Assembly: GCA_030834895.1 (NCBI GenBank)
Contig: JAUQXA010000010.1
Location: 248,001-312,000 of the forward strand
Length of the DNA: 64,000 bases
DNA from: Anaerolineales bacterium
GTDB taxonomy: Bacteria; Chloroflexota; Anaerolineae; Anaerolineales; Villigracilaceae
Direction: 5' to 3'
Shown here: piece after piece, positions 25,914 through 34,643 of the stretch
Numbering within the stretch: the first letter of the stretch is position 1
Layout of the letters: the number at the start of each line of letters is the position of its first letter
Translations under genes and position numbers: made by a program
Notes under the pieces: model-generated
Seen by the model: only the letters and a program-made list of their open reading frames with translations
What the model was told of the DNA's origin: nothing
Databases searched by the model: none

Positions 25914-27149
25914 ATGCTCGAAAAACTACAAAAAACCTATAACCAATTCCCTCGCACGTTCTGGGTGGTTGTAGGCACGCAATTCATCGATGTCATCGGA
26001 AATACGCTGTTATTTCCATTCTTTGCCCTGTACGTTACGCAAAAGTTTGGTGTCGGTATGACCGAGGCGGGGATCATCCTTGGAACGAACTCGCTGGCGG
26101 GGATCATCGGCAGCGCCATCGGCGGCGCGATGGCAGACCGTTACGGGCGGCGTGGCATCATTTTGTTCGGACTTGTGGTCAGCGCCCTGAGCGGACTGAC
26201 GCTTGGCTTCGTCAATCAATTCTATCTATTCTATGGTTTGTCCGCCTTTGTAGGATTGATGGGCAGTGCTTCACATCCCGCGCATCAAGCCATGGTCGCG
26301 GACCTTCTCCCTCCCGAGAAACGTTCCGAAGGATTTGGCATCCTGCGCGTGGTCGCCAACTTCGCGTGGATCATCGGTCCCACCATCGGCGGGTTCCTGG
26401 CTTCATACAACTATCTCTATCTGTTTTTGAGCGATGCGGTCATCAGCACCATCACGGCGCTGCTGGTCTTTCGCTTGATTCCTGAAACCAAACCTCAGCT
26501 GAAGGAGAAAACCGAATCCGAATCATTTGTGGAGACCCTGCGCGGATACGGACAAGCTATTGCCGACCGCCCGTTTTTAGCGTTCATCTTTGCGTCCATT
26601 CTGATGATTTTGGTTTACCAGCAGATGTACAGCTCCCTGTCTGTCTTTTTGCGTGACGTGCATCATGTCAACCCGCGATTTTACGGGCTGATCATGTCCT
26701 CCAGCGCGATTACAGTGGTGCTCTTTCAGTTTTCCGTGACGCGCATCATCAAACGTTATTCTCCCTTCCTGATGATGGCGACTGCGACCTTTTTCTACAT
26801 GATCGGTTTCACGATGTACGGTTTCGTGGCGACTGTCCCGCTGTTTATCCTGGCGATGATCATCATCACCATCGGAGAGATGGTCGGCATGCCTACCAGC
26901 AATTCTCTCGCTGCGGCCTTTGCCCCCGAGGATAAACGAGCCCGCTACATGGCGGTCTTTGGCCTCACTTGGGCCGTCCCATCCATGATTGGTCCCGGTG
27001 CGGCAGGGCTGGTGATGGATAATTACAATCCCCGTAACATTTGGTATATCGGGGGTATGTTGTGCGTGGTGGCCATCATCGCATTCCTCTTCCTGCAATC
27101 GCGGCTTGGTTCGCGTGAACAGTTTCAGCCGGCAAAATCGGAAGGGTAG
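25914..27149 (+). CDS. MFS transporter, multidrug-efflux-like
   Basis: A 411-residue, 12-helix protein with the MFS motif GGAMADRYGRRGIIL between helices 2 and 3. Motif C-like glycines (GPTIGGFLAS) in helix 5 point to an antiporter of the drug:H+ type. The ATG follows AAGGAGAAG. It follows the MacB-like operon in the same direction, separated by a palindrome. Substrate unknown. Confidence 0.88.
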   Translation: MLEKLQKTYNQFPRTFWVVVGTQFIDVIGNTLLFPFFALYVTQKFGVGMTEAGIILGTNSLAGIIGSAIGGAMADRYGRRGIILFGLVVSALSGLTLGFVNQFYLFYGLSAFVGLMGSASHPAHQAMVADLLPPEKRSEGFGILRVVANFAWIIGPTIGGFLASYNYLYLFLSDAVISTITALLVFRLIPETKPQLKEKTESESFVETLRGYGQAIADRPFLAFIFASILMILVYQQMYSSLSVFLRDVHHVNPRFYGLIMSSSAITVVLFQFSVTRIIKRYSPFLMMATATFFYMIGFTMYGFVATVPLFILAMIIITIGEMVGMPTSNSLAAAFAPEDKRARYMAVFGLTWAVPSMIGPGAAGLVMDNYNPRNIWYIGGMLCVVAIIAFLFLQSRLGSREQFQPAKSEG

Positions 27150-27202
27150 AGACGACCCGTTGTGGTTTGATGCTCTGTCGGGGGCTAAGCCCCGACAGAG
27201 CA

Positions 27203-27895
27203 TCATTTTTCTCCCCAGTGAATCGCAATCGTCCCGAACATCAACCGCTGGAATTTGACGTTTCTGAATCCAGCCTTCTCAATCCGTGACGCCAAATCTT
27301 CGGCGGTGACAAAGCCCTCGGTGGAGTCGGGCAGATAGTTGTATGCCTCGCGGACGCCCGTCAGCAAGCCACCCAGAGTGGGGATGATGAAGTGCATGTG
27401 AATCCAGATGAAGGGTGAGAGGATGTTCTTCTTTGGGCGGGTTGTGTCGAGGATGACGATTCGCCCTCCGTTTTTCAGCACGCGGAACTGTTCCTCGATT
27501 CCCTTTTGCAGATCGATCACGTTGCGCATCAAAAAGCCGGAGACAACTGCATCGAAGGTGGAGGCTTTGAACGGCAGGTGCAGAGCGTCGGCGCTGGAGA
27601 AATTCAGCGGATTGGTCATCTGTCCCGCGCGCATCATCTCAAGGGTGAAATCCGCGGCAATAACTTTGGCCTGCGGAAACTGTGTCAGCGCCTCGCGTGC
27701 CAAATCACCGGTGCCAGTTCCGAGGTCCAGCAGCGAGGCATCGTTTGTCAACCTTGCGAGACGAATGACCTGCTTTCGCCAACGCACATCCTGAAACCCC
27801 GTCATCAATCTATTTATTAAATCGTAGCGCTTCGCGATCTGCGTGAACATGGTTTGAACATACGTCGCGCGTTCCTGTCCTGTAAGTTGTGTCAT
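27203..27895 (-). CDS. menG: Demethylmenaquinone/ubiquinone methyltransferase (MenG/UbiE)
   Basis: A 230-residue class I AdoMet methyltransferase with UbiE signatures: YDLINRLMTGFQDVRWRKQ (about 19-37), LDLGTGTGDLA (about 56-66) and RVLKNGGRIVILDTTRPKK (about 138-156). It methylates demethylmenaquinol in the last step of menaquinone synthesis. It diverges from menA 200 bp away. Confidence 0.92.
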   Translation of the reverse strand: MTQLTGQERATYVQTMFTQIAKRYDLINRLMTGFQDVRWRKQVIRLARLTNDASLLDLGTGTGDLAREALTQFPQAKVIAADFTLEMMRAGQMTNPLNFSSADALHLPFKASTFDAVVSGFLMRNVIDLQKGIEEQFRVLKNGGRIVILDTTRPKKNILSPFIWIHMHFIIPTLGGLLTGVREAYNYLPDSTEGFVTAEDLASRIEKAGFRNVKFQRLMFGTIAIHWGEK

Positions 27896-27913
27896 GACTA
27901 ATCCTTATATCTC

Positions 27914-27953
27914 TCCTCCCCCAAATTCCATGTTCTTGGAATTTGGGGGAGGA
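27914..27953. repeat. Perfect 16-bp inverted repeat between menG and menA
   Basis: TCCTCCCCCAAATTCC (27914-27929) and GGAATTTGGGGGAGGA (27938-27953) with an 8-nt loop, just upstream of menG. Confidence 0.8.
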
Positions 27954-28018
27954 CGGGAGGGGGCTGGTTTTGCCCGATTATAAGTTATACTGCGGCGGAC
28001 TTTGAAGAATACTCCGTG

Positions 28019-28068
28019 CTGAGCGAAGTCGAAGCATGGTTGAATAAGAGCCCTTCGACGACGCTCAG
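28019..28068. repeat. Inverted pair of the CTTCGAC...GCTCAG element upstream of menA
   Basis: CTGAGCGAAGTCGAAG (28019-28034) and CTTCGACGACGCTCAG (28053-28068) face each other in the menA leader region. Confidence 0.75.
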
Positions 28069-28095
28069 GGCGAAGTATTTTTGGGAGACAACATA

Positions 28096-28980
28096 TTGAA
28101 CCGACAAGCCTTACAAACCTGGATGCTAGCCATCCGCCCGCGGACTTTGCCCGCCGCCGCAGCCGGGGTGGTGATGGGATGCGCCGTTGCCTGGCGTGAC
28201 GGCTTCTTCCGCCTCGACGCCGCGCTGGCATGTTTATTCGCCGCCTTATTGTTGCAAATCGGAAGTAACCTTGCCAACGATGTCTTTGACTTCGAGCGCG
28301 GCACCGACACCCCCGAGCGACTCGGTCCTACGCGGGTGACACAGGCTGGTCTGCTGACTCCGTTTCAAGTCAAGCTGGGAATGGGAGTTGTCTTCGGCAT
28401 TGCTGCGCTGCTGGGACTATATCTCGCCTGGCTGGGCGGACTTCCTGTCATCTTGATCGGTCTTGCCGCCATCATCTCGGCCATCGCCTATACGGGTGGA
28501 CCATTCCCTCTGGGCTATTACGGACTTGGCGACATCTTCGTCTTTATCTTCTTCGGGCTTGCCGCCGTCGCGGGGACGTATTATGTGCAGGCTGGCTTTG
28601 TCTCGACTGCCGCGTGGTGGATGACGATTCCGCCCGGCTTGATCATCACCGCGATTCTGGTGGTCAATAATTTACGCGACATCGAAATCGACCGCAAAGG
28701 GCGGAAGCATACATTGGCGGTGATTCTCGGCGAACGTCTCACCAAAGTTGAATACCTGCTGTGCATGACAGTGGCGTATCTTGTCCTGCCGCTTGCCGCA
28801 TGGCTGGGAATCGTCTCGTGGTTTTCCCTGCTTGCGTGGGGATCATTGCCGTTTGCATTCCGTGCCGCCCGCACCGTCCTCACGCAGAAGGGACGTCTGC
28901 TTAATGCCGCGCTGGCCGGGACAGGTCAAACCGCGTTTGTGTTTAGTCTGCTGTTTTGGGTGGGGATGGCGTTAGGGTGA
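28096..28980 (+). CDS. menA: 1,4-dihydroxy-2-naphthoate polyprenyltransferase (MenA)
   Basis: A UbiA-superfamily membrane protein with about eight helices. The first Asp-rich site is SNLANDVFDFERGTDTPERL and the second NNLRDIEIDRKGRKHTLAV, both typical of MenA, which joins a polyprenyl chain to DHNA. There is no ATG; I chose TTG at 28096 because GGGAGA lies 7 nt upstream, while TTG at 28081 has no site. It diverges from menG. Confidence 0.88.
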   Translation: MNRQALQTWMLAIRPRTLPAAAAGVVMGCAVAWRDGFFRLDAALACLFAALLLQIGSNLANDVFDFERGTDTPERLGPTRVTQAGLLTPFQVKLGMGVVFGIAALLGLYLAWLGGLPVILIGLAAIISAIAYTGGPFPLGYYGLGDIFVFIFFGLAAVAGTYYVQAGFVSTAAWWMTIPPGLIITAILVVNNLRDIEIDRKGRKHTLAVILGERLTKVEYLLCMTVAYLVLPLAAWLGIVSWFSLLAWGSLPFAFRAARTVLTQKGRLLNAALAGTGQTAFVFSLLFWVGMALG

Positions 28981-29009
28981 ATATAAAGATCGTTCATTAT
29001 CGCCGGTTT

Positions 29010-29759
29010 TTATTTCGTATTCTCTATATTGATAATCCCTCGGCATTGGAGATATTGGGAACAACCCCAGAATTTCCCACCTTGATTGAGACCACTTTTG
29101 GCGGTACGAAGAACCATTGCACTTCCGCATTTTGGACAAAATGGGACTTCACTCGATTCTTTTTCAATAACGGGTGGGGTGGATGGAAATTCTTTCTTTG
29201 AGAGATATCTCTGTAACAAGGAATTTAGTTCAGAGACAGAATAGGCGTGTTTGACGGGAATTCTTGCAAGGGGAAGTTTAGCGGCAGCAAAGACGTTCTG
29301 CACAAACTCATCACGTTCCTGTCTGTCCTGTCGCTGATGGCTTTTGTCATCGAGTTCGATTCCGAGAATGGGCTTCACGGTTTTGGGATCGCAGAGAAGG
29401 AAGTCTACGTGCTTGCGGTCAATCTTGTTGGTATAGGTTCGATATTTACCATAGTCACTGGATTTGGCGTAGAAAATGTCACCCAGAGAGACTTTGGTGC
29501 AAATTATTGCCCATTCTGAAACGGCCGATCTGAGAACAAGGTAGAAACTGAGTTCTGCGGGTGAGAGGAAGTCGTCACGGGTGAAGTATGGGTATTCAAT
29601 ATGTGAGGGAGATTTTTCATCTTCCTTCACAGAAAGCCAGTCAGTGATGCGATCAATGATATCGTCGCTGGCTTCCTTGGACAGACCAAGTGTTTGCAGA
29701 ATAGAACGGAGGAGTGAGAATTTTTCCTGTGACATGTGTGCCTCGATTGATTTTCCCAT
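29010..29759 (-). CDS. DUF2726 protein with topoisomerase-type zinc finger
   Basis: About 249 residues. Residues 60-180 match DUF2726, a nuclease-like fold (SPAELSFYLVLRSAV; RKHVDFLLCDPKTVKPILGIELDD; KLPLARIPVKHAYS), with Asp and Glu in HVDFLLCD and IELDD. The C-terminus has the zinc-binding CPKCGSAM, then GGKFWGCSQYLQCRG, as in the tail of type I topoisomerases. Together these suggest a DNA-binding nuclease. An alternative ATG nine codons downstream (MSQEKFSLL) is equally plausible. A TATACT box lies upstream. Confidence 0.78.
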   Translation of the reverse strand: MGKSIEAHMSQEKFSLLRSILQTLGLSKEASDDIIDRITDWLSVKEDEKSPSHIEYPYFTRDDFLSPAELSFYLVLRSAVSEWAIICTKVSLGDIFYAKSSDYGKYRTYTNKIDRKHVDFLLCDPKTVKPILGIELDDKSHQRQDRQERDEFVQNVFAAAKLPLARIPVKHAYSVSELNSLLQRYLSKKEFPSTPPVIEKESSEVPFCPKCGSAMVLRTAKSGLNQGGKFWGCSQYLQCRGIINIENTK

Positions 29760-29827
29760 CTTTGTCTATTGTTTGGTTGGTGCAAGTAGTATAAATCTTG
29801 AAAGAGGTTTTGTCTAATTTCCCAACA

Positions 29828-29862
29828 GTCCTTCGTCCATGGTCCATCGTCTGCGGTTACCC
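29828..29862. repeat. Heptamer array abutting the permease stop codon
   Basis: GTCCTTC, GTCCATG, GTCCATC, GTCTGCG, GTTACCC: five 7-bp units. The last covers the permease stop at 29857. Confidence 0.7.
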
Positions 29863-30597
29863 CACAAACTTCCACTTGCACAACCGTCTCTCTGCCCAAT
29901 CCACGGCGTAGTACATGCCGAGTCCCAGCAGGCTCATGGCGATGACTCCCGCGTACATGGCGGGATAATTGAACAGCGTGCTGCCGTTGTAGTAGATGTA
30001 ATATCCCAGCCCGTATTTTGTGGCGAACAACTCGGTGATGTACAGCACCGCCACCGCCGTGCCAATGGACTGACGCAGCGCGGTCAAAATTGCGGGCAGA
30101 CTGGCGGGCAGGTACACAAAGCGGAACAATGCCCTGCGTCCCGCGCCGAGACTGCGCAGGCTTTGGATCAACTGCGGGGGAAGTCCAGCCGCCTGGTCGC
30201 GCACCAGCACCACGATTTGGAAAAACAGAATCAGGAAGATGAGCGTGATCTTGGCAACGTCTCCGATCCCAAGAAAGAGCAAAACGACGGGTACGAACAC
30301 GACTTTGGGAATGGGATATAAAACATAGATGATGGGGGAGAAGATTCTGTCCAGCCGCTTCCAGCCGCCGATCAACAATCCTGCTGGGGCCGCCGCCAGC
30401 ACCGACAGTAACATCCCCGCCGTCACGCGCCATAGGCTGTAGAGAAAGTGGGTGACAAGTCCGTTGTCCAGTTCGTCAATGAAGACGACAAACACGTCCC
30501 ACGGCGCGGGCAGGATGTTGCGGTCCACCAACATGGCGACGACCTGCCATACGATGACCAACCCGACGATGGAGAAGAGAATGTCGCGCCTTTTCAT
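29857..30597 (-). CDS. ABC transporter permease (SsuC/TauC/ThiX-like)
   Basis: A 246-residue inner-membrane permease with about six helices and the cytoplasmic coupling motif SLRSLGAGRRALFRFVYLP (EAA loop). The family imports nitrate, sulfonates, taurine or thiamine precursors. Its ATG overlaps the ATPase stop by 4 nt (30594-30597). Confidence 0.9.
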   Translation of the reverse strand: MKRRDILFSIVGLVIVWQVVAMLVDRNILPAPWDVFVVFIDELDNGLVTHFLYSLWRVTAGMLLSVLAAAPAGLLIGGWKRLDRIFSPIIYVLYPIPKVVFVPVVLLFLGIGDVAKITLIFLILFFQIVVLVRDQAAGLPPQLIQSLRSLGAGRRALFRFVYLPASLPAILTALRQSIGTAVAVLYITELFATKYGLGYYIYYNGSTLFNYPAMYAGVIAMSLLGLGMYYAVDWAERRLCKWKFVG

Positions 30598-31340
30598 GAG
30601 CGCATTTCCTTCCGCAGTAGTTCGTACAACTCACGGTATTCCCGACTGTTGCGATGTTCCATCTCTCCCGCATGCGGATTCTCGAAGACTCGCGGCGACG
30701 AATCCAATAATAAGATTTTTCTCCCTAAGGCAATCGCCTCTTCGATGGCATGGGTGACGATGACCAATGTCAGGGCCTGCTCGCGGCAAAGCGAAAGGGT
30801 CAGGTGTTGCAGGTCTTCGCGGGTGATGGCGTCGAGCGACGAGAACGGCTCGTCCATCAAAAGTAGGTCGGGCGATAAAGCCAGCGTGCGGGCGATGGCT
30901 GTCCGCTGGCGTTGTCCGCCTGAGATTTGGGATGGATATTTGTCCGCGACTTCATTTAGCCCAAGCTTGGCCAGCCAATACTCGGTATCTTTTTCAGGCT
31001 GAAAGTTTTTTGGTGTATGCTTGCCGTCCTCACCGTAAAAATCGCGGACTTGCAATCCCAGCCCTGCATTCTCGCGGACGGTTGCCCAAGGCAGTAAGCC
31101 GTAATCTTGAATAATCAATCCACTGCGCGGGCGTGGACGTTCCAGCCGTTCCCCGTCTATTTCGATAACGCCTTTGGTCGGAAAACGCAATCCAGCCAGC
31201 AGGTAGAGCAGGGTCGTTTTTCCGCAGCCCGACGAGCCGAGGATTGCCCAGGTCTCGCCGCGCTGAACGTCCCAGTTGAAACCCTGAAAGATGGGCGCGG
31301 TGTGTGGGTAGCTAAATGTGAGGGAGTGGACGTGAATCAT
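30594..31340 (-). CDS. ABC transporter ATP-binding protein (SsuB/TauB-like)
   Basis: A 248-residue ATPase: Walker A GSSGCGKTT (about residues 35-43), Q-loop IQDYGLLPWATV, signature ISGGQRQRTAIART, Walker B LLLMDEPFSSLDA. It energises the permease encoded next to it. There is no clear ribosome site before the ATG. A 31-bp palindrome stands 12 nt upstream, separating it from the binding-protein gene. Confidence 0.9.
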   Translation of the reverse strand: MIHVHSLTFSYPHTAPIFQGFNWDVQRGETWAILGSSGCGKTTLLYLLAGLRFPTKGVIEIDGERLERPRPRSGLIIQDYGLLPWATVRENAGLGLQVRDFYGEDGKHTPKNFQPEKDTEYWLAKLGLNEVADKYPSQISGGQRQRTAIARTLALSPDLLLMDEPFSSLDAITREDLQHLTLSLCREQALTLVIVTHAIEEAIALGRKILLLDSSPRVFENPHAGEMEHRNSREYRELYELLRKEMRS

Positions 31341-31351
31341 GGTTGGTCAAA

Positions 31352-31382
31352 AACTAACAGTCACCTCAGGTGACTGTTAGTT
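31352..31382. repeat. 31-bp near-perfect palindrome between SBP and ATPase genes
   Basis: AACTAACAGTCACCT-c-AGGTGACTGTTAGTT: 15-bp arms with a single-base centre. In the mRNA it would form a strong hairpin that could protect or end the upstream message, reducing ATPase expression relative to the binding protein. Confidence 0.85.
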
Positions 31383-31447
31383 CATTATAACTTCAAACAA
31401 AAAGATTTTTTCTTTGTGTCCCTTCGCGACCTTTGTGTTTGATGAAT

Positions 31448-32485
31448 TTACGGCAGCAGCGTCGCGTTGACCGAATCCGCATACGAAACGTCCACAGTCA
31501 ACATGCCTTTATCCTTTGCCCAAGCCAGCGCGTCATTCCATTCCTCTTCGGTGGGGACGTCAGCCGTGGGGAAGGGCGGCACTTTGTAGGTCTCCAGCAA
31601 TGGCGGCGGCACAATTTTCTGGTCACTCAACACGTTGGTGTATTTCTTCGCATCGGCATTGATCAACTCAACCGCTTCTTCGACTGCCGCCAAAAAGCTC
31701 TTCACCGCTTCGGGATTCGCGTCGATCACTTCCTTGCGGAACGAAAGCACGCTGAAACCGTATTCGGGGTGTTTGGAATCATCCAGCACAATCACTGCTC
31801 CCTGCTGAACTGCTAGCGCCCCAAGCGGGTCGGGTAATGTGCCAGCGTTCAATTCGCCCGAAGCGAGCAGCGCCATGCGGTCGGGAATCTTCGGCACGGC
31901 GATGGTCTTGATCTCGTCGTTTGTCAGTCCTTCCGCCTGTAAAAGCCGTTCGGTCACGTACTCGATGACCGTCCCCTGCGAGACGCCAATCTCCACGCCC
32001 TTCAACCCCCGCGCGTCGGTGATGCCGCTCTTGGCAGACGCGATGATGAAGAAATGTCCCGCGCCTTCGGATGGGCGCAGCGCGTAGCGAACCGCCTGCA
32101 TTTGGATCTTCTCTTTGTTGAACAGCATGTCCGCCAGAATCTCGTTGACCGCGCCGTCCGCCTGACCCGCCGCGAGTAGTTGATCACGTTCGGGAGCGGA
32201 TGCGACGGGAACAAATTCCACATTGACTCCATGCTTGGCAAACAATCCTTCCTGCTGGGCGACGTACATTGGGAGCGTGTCGATGATTGGGAGGACGGCA
32301 ATCTTCAACGTGACTGCTTCAGCCGCAGGGACTTCAGTTGCGCCCTCTGGGGCTGATTCTGCTACGGGAGCCTCTGTCGCAGGGACAGCTTTGGTGGTGG
32401 CGGGTGTTGCGGGAGCTGGCGCTCCGCATGCGCTGAGGATTAATCCCAGCGCAAGAACAAACACGAACAAACGATACGAACGCAT
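31448..32485 (-). CDS. Lipoprotein substrate-binding protein, NMT1/THI5- or SsuA-like
   Basis: A 345-residue protein with a lipoprotein signal (LALGLILSACGAP, Cys near residue 21) and an Ala/Pro/Thr linker to residue 55. The binding domain follows (LKIAVLPIIDTLPMYVAQQE; GLKGVEIGVSQGTVIEYVTE). It should capture a small solute outside the membrane for the adjacent transporter. Sequence alone does not separate sulfonates, aromatic acids or pyrimidine precursors. An AAGGAGA site precedes the ATG. Confidence 0.87.
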   Translation of the reverse strand: MRSYRLFVFVLALGLILSACGAPAPATPATTKAVPATEAPVAESAPEGATEVPAAEAVTLKIAVLPIIDTLPMYVAQQEGLFAKHGVNVEFVPVASAPERDQLLAAGQADGAVNEILADMLFNKEKIQMQAVRYALRPSEGAGHFFIIASAKSGITDARGLKGVEIGVSQGTVIEYVTERLLQAEGLTNDEIKTIAVPKIPDRMALLASGELNAGTLPDPLGALAVQQGAVIVLDDSKHPEYGFSVLSFRKEVIDANPEAVKSFLAAVEEAVELINADAKKYTNVLSDQKIVPPPLLETYKVPPFPTADVPTEEEWNDALAWAKDKGMLTVDVSYADSVNATLLP

Positions 32486-32522
32486 GAATTACTTCTCCTT
32501 TTTCCTTGTTACTTTTTACTCG

Positions 32523-33125
32523 TTACTCATTCCTCTCCACCCCAATCGACCGCAGCAAAAATCTCTTCAACTCGGGTAGGGACTCTTCCAGTGGCGGTGT
32601 GCCAGTGTAAATCCAGTGAATGACAACTTCGTTCAACGCGCCGACCCAGGCCCGCGCTGTGATCTCCGCTTGCAGGGGAAGGATGCTTCCGTCTGCTGCA
32701 GCCCGCTCAAGCTGTGATTGGATGATTCCCGTCAGGCGGTCGTTGAGGGTACGACGGCGTTCCTCGAACACGGCTCCCAATCCCACTGCCTGCACCAGCG
32801 CAATCTTCGCCAGTCCGCGGTACTGGCTGAACAGGCCAAGGCTGGCGCGCAAAGCCGCATCCATTTGCTGCATCCCGTGCGACTCTTTTTCCATCGCCTG
32901 CGTGATGCGGGACTCGAGCAGGTCGGCAAAGGTGTCGCTCAACGCCAGGAAAATTTCCTGCTTGCTGGGGAAGTAGAAATAGAATGAGCCTTTTGAGGTG
33001 CTGGATTCGCTCACGATATCGTCTACTTTGGTATCGTGATAGCCTTTCGTGGCGAAAACCTTCACCGCTGCTTCGAGGATGCGGGTTCTGGTTTCTTGTG
33101 TGGGGTCAGGAGAGGGTGTGTTCAT
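32523..33125 (-). CDS. TetR-family regulator of the adjacent ABC operon
   Basis: A 200-residue regulator with a TetR helix-turn-helix (ILEAAVKVFATKGYHDTKVD; SSTSKGSFYFYFPSKQEIFL) and a helical ligand domain. It is the first gene of a minus-strand set with the SBP, ATPase and permease genes. A 20-bp palindrome sits 9 bp upstream of its ATG, so it probably represses itself and the transporter until its ligand is present. Confidence 0.9.
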   Translation of the reverse strand: MNTPSPDPTQETRTRILEAAVKVFATKGYHDTKVDDIVSESSTSKGSFYFYFPSKQEIFLALSDTFADLLESRITQAMEKESHGMQQMDAALRASLGLFSQYRGLAKIALVQAVGLGAVFEERRRTLNDRLTGIIQSQLERAAADGSILPLQAEITARAWVGALNEVVIHWIYTGTPPLEESLPELKRFLLRSIGVERNE

Positions 33126-33133
33126 TGGAGTTT

Positions 33134-33153
33134 TAGACCGACTAGTCAGTCTA
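33134..33153. promoter_or_regulatory. Probable TetR operator
   Basis: TAGACcGACTAGTCaGTCTA is a 20-bp palindrome with one mismatched pair, immediately upstream of the tetR start and just downstream of a TATTCT-like -10 box. Confidence 0.72.
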
Positions 33154-33180
33154 GTCGATTGCGAAGAATATCACAATAAA

Positions 33181-33208
33181 AAATCCGCGTCAAGGACGGC
33201 GCGGATTT
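33181..33208 (-). terminator. Rho-independent terminator of the 93-residue gene
   Basis: AAATCCGCG/CGCGGATTT stem with the minus strand continuing TTTTTTATTG; 28 nt beyond the stop at 33236. Confidence 0.85.
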
Positions 33209-33235
33209 AGGTCTGCGTGTAGAAAATATTGAGGG

Positions 33236-33517
33236 CTAAGCAACGTCCCATTCATCTATGACTTCGGGCGGTTCCGCGTTCAGCGGGTAAGCCCATACCC
33301 CGCCTTCGTTCATCATCTTCGCGACCTCATACGGCTTGGGCAGGGACTCAAAAGCCTGTCCGCCCATGAACTCGATGATCAACTGGTGCGGCGGTTTCTC
33401 TGTCTTGAAACTCTTCTGAACCCGCCCTAGAAAATATTTGGCACTTTCCTTCGAGATCTGAAACCGCGACGAAATAACCTCGAAGGGTTTGGTTTTGTTC
33501 ATAATGTTTTTGTCCAT
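33236..33517 (-). CDS. Small hypothetical protein
   Basis: A 93-residue soluble protein (MDKNIMNKTKPFEVISSRFQ ... EVIDEWDVA). It has an acidic C-terminus and no domain I recognise. It ends in a strong terminator and has a palindrome immediately upstream, so it is probably a single-gene unit downstream of the F420 cluster. Confidence 0.55.
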   Translation of the reverse strand: MDKNIMNKTKPFEVISSRFQISKESAKYFLGRVQKSFKTEKPPHQLIIEFMGGQAFESLPKPYEVAKMMNEGGVWAYPLNAEPPEVIDEWDVA

Positions 33518-33523
33518 AAACTA

Positions 33524-33556
33524 AGACCTTCAAGATTTTCAAAATCTTGAAGGTCT
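33524..33556. repeat. 33-bp perfect palindrome after the LLM oxidoreductase gene
   Basis: AGACCTTCAAGATTTT-c-AAAATCTTGAAGGTCT: 16-bp arms, one-base centre, 7 nt beyond the stop at 33564. It may serve as terminator; it resembles the palindrome at 31352 in architecture but not in sequence. Confidence 0.85.
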
Positions 33557-33563
33557 GATGATT

Positions 33564-34562
33564 TTACTTCTGTGCGAACGTATCGATCAGTAGCTTGAAA
33601 TTTCCACCCACGGGATACAGGATCGGACAGGTGCATCCGCGTTTGGTGTATTCGGCGACCTTGGCGCGGGCTTCCGCTGGTGTGCCTGAGGCGGTAATGC
33701 GCAGCACCAGTTCATCGGGGACGAGGTGCTTGGCTTTGTTGATCTGTTCCTTGGTGGCAGGCCAGCCGAGGATGGACTGGATTTCGTGGACCACGTCGTC
33801 CGAGACGCCCGAAGCCTTGGCGATGTGCGGTTGCTGCGCCATGTACTGGCAGAGGAGCATCTTGCTGTAATCAATCGCCTTATCGTGGTCCTCATCCACC
33901 GAGCAGACGATCAACTGCGGACGGTCGAGTTCTTCGAGTTTGCGTCCAGCCTTCTTCGCGCCTTTGTCCAGTAATTCAAGCGCCTTGTCGTTGTATTCGG
34001 GGGCGACGCAGTAATTCATCACACAGCCGTCGGCAATTTCACCTGTCATCTCCATCATCAGGTCGCCCGTTGCGCCGATCATGATTGGCACGTTGCGCGG
34101 TTCGCGGCGACCATGCACCACATCCAGTTCGATGCCGTCCACGTGATGGAATTCACCGTGAAAGGTGACTCGTTCCATGCGAAGCAGGCGGCGCATCACT
34201 TCGACGGTCTCGCGCATGGCAAGCAGTGGCTTGCGGCGTTCGATGCCGACGTTCTTTGCCAGCGGGTCCCACCAGGCGCCGATACCGCAGATGACACGGT
34301 TAGGAGCAAGATCATCGAGGGTTAGGAAGGTGGCGGCGAGTAGACCGATGTTGCGAGTCCAGTTGTTGATGACACCTGAGCCGACCTTGAGGGTTTTGGT
34401 CACAGCAGCGTAGGCAGCCATCGGCACGATTGCATCGCGCACTAGGCGGCTTTCCGCCTGCCAGACTGCTTCAAAGCCTTTTTCCTCTGCATACTTTGCG
34501 TAATCCATCCCATCGCGGAGGTCGTGCGAGTCTTGCAAATAAAGAGCCATTCGTTCAGTCAT
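33564..34562 (-). CDS. F420-dependent LLM-class oxidoreductase
   Basis: A 332-residue TIM-barrel protein of the luciferase-like monooxygenase family ([56 protein letters not shown]). This branch includes F420-dependent methylene-tetrahydromethanopterin reductase-like enzymes. The neighbouring cofC, cofD, cofE and F420:NADPH oxidoreductase genes make F420 the likely cofactor; substrate unknown. AAGGAGA precedes the ATG. Confidence 0.88.
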   Translation of the reverse strand: MTERMALYLQDSHDLRDGMDYAKYAEEKGFEAVWQAESRLVRDAIVPMAAYAAVTKTLKVGSGVINNWTRNIGLLAATFLTLDDLAPNRVICGIGAWWDPLAKNVGIERRKPLLAMRETVEVMRRLLRMERVTFHGEFHHVDGIELDVVHGRREPRNVPIMIGATGDLMMEMTGEIADGCVMNYCVAPEYNDKALELLDKGAKKAGRKLEELDRPQLIVCSVDEDHDKAIDYSKMLLCQYMAQQPHIAKASGVSDDVVHEIQSILGWPATKEQINKAKHLVPDELVLRITASGTPAEARAKVAEYTKRGCTCPILYPVGGNFKLLIDTFAQK

Positions 34563-34643
34563 CGTTTTTTTTCTCCTTGTGAGTAAAAAATCTACCGCAA
34601 AGGGCTCAGGCTCTGGAAACTCAGTTCCCTTACGGCTAAAAGC

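Noticed and set aside
25840..28068. Insertion-sequence ends
   Set aside because: The palindromes do not bracket a transposase gene and show no target-site duplication.
29627..30433. Minus-strand open frame of 268 codons
   Set aside because: Out-of-frame shadow of the ABC permease gene; Arg/His-rich and without helices.
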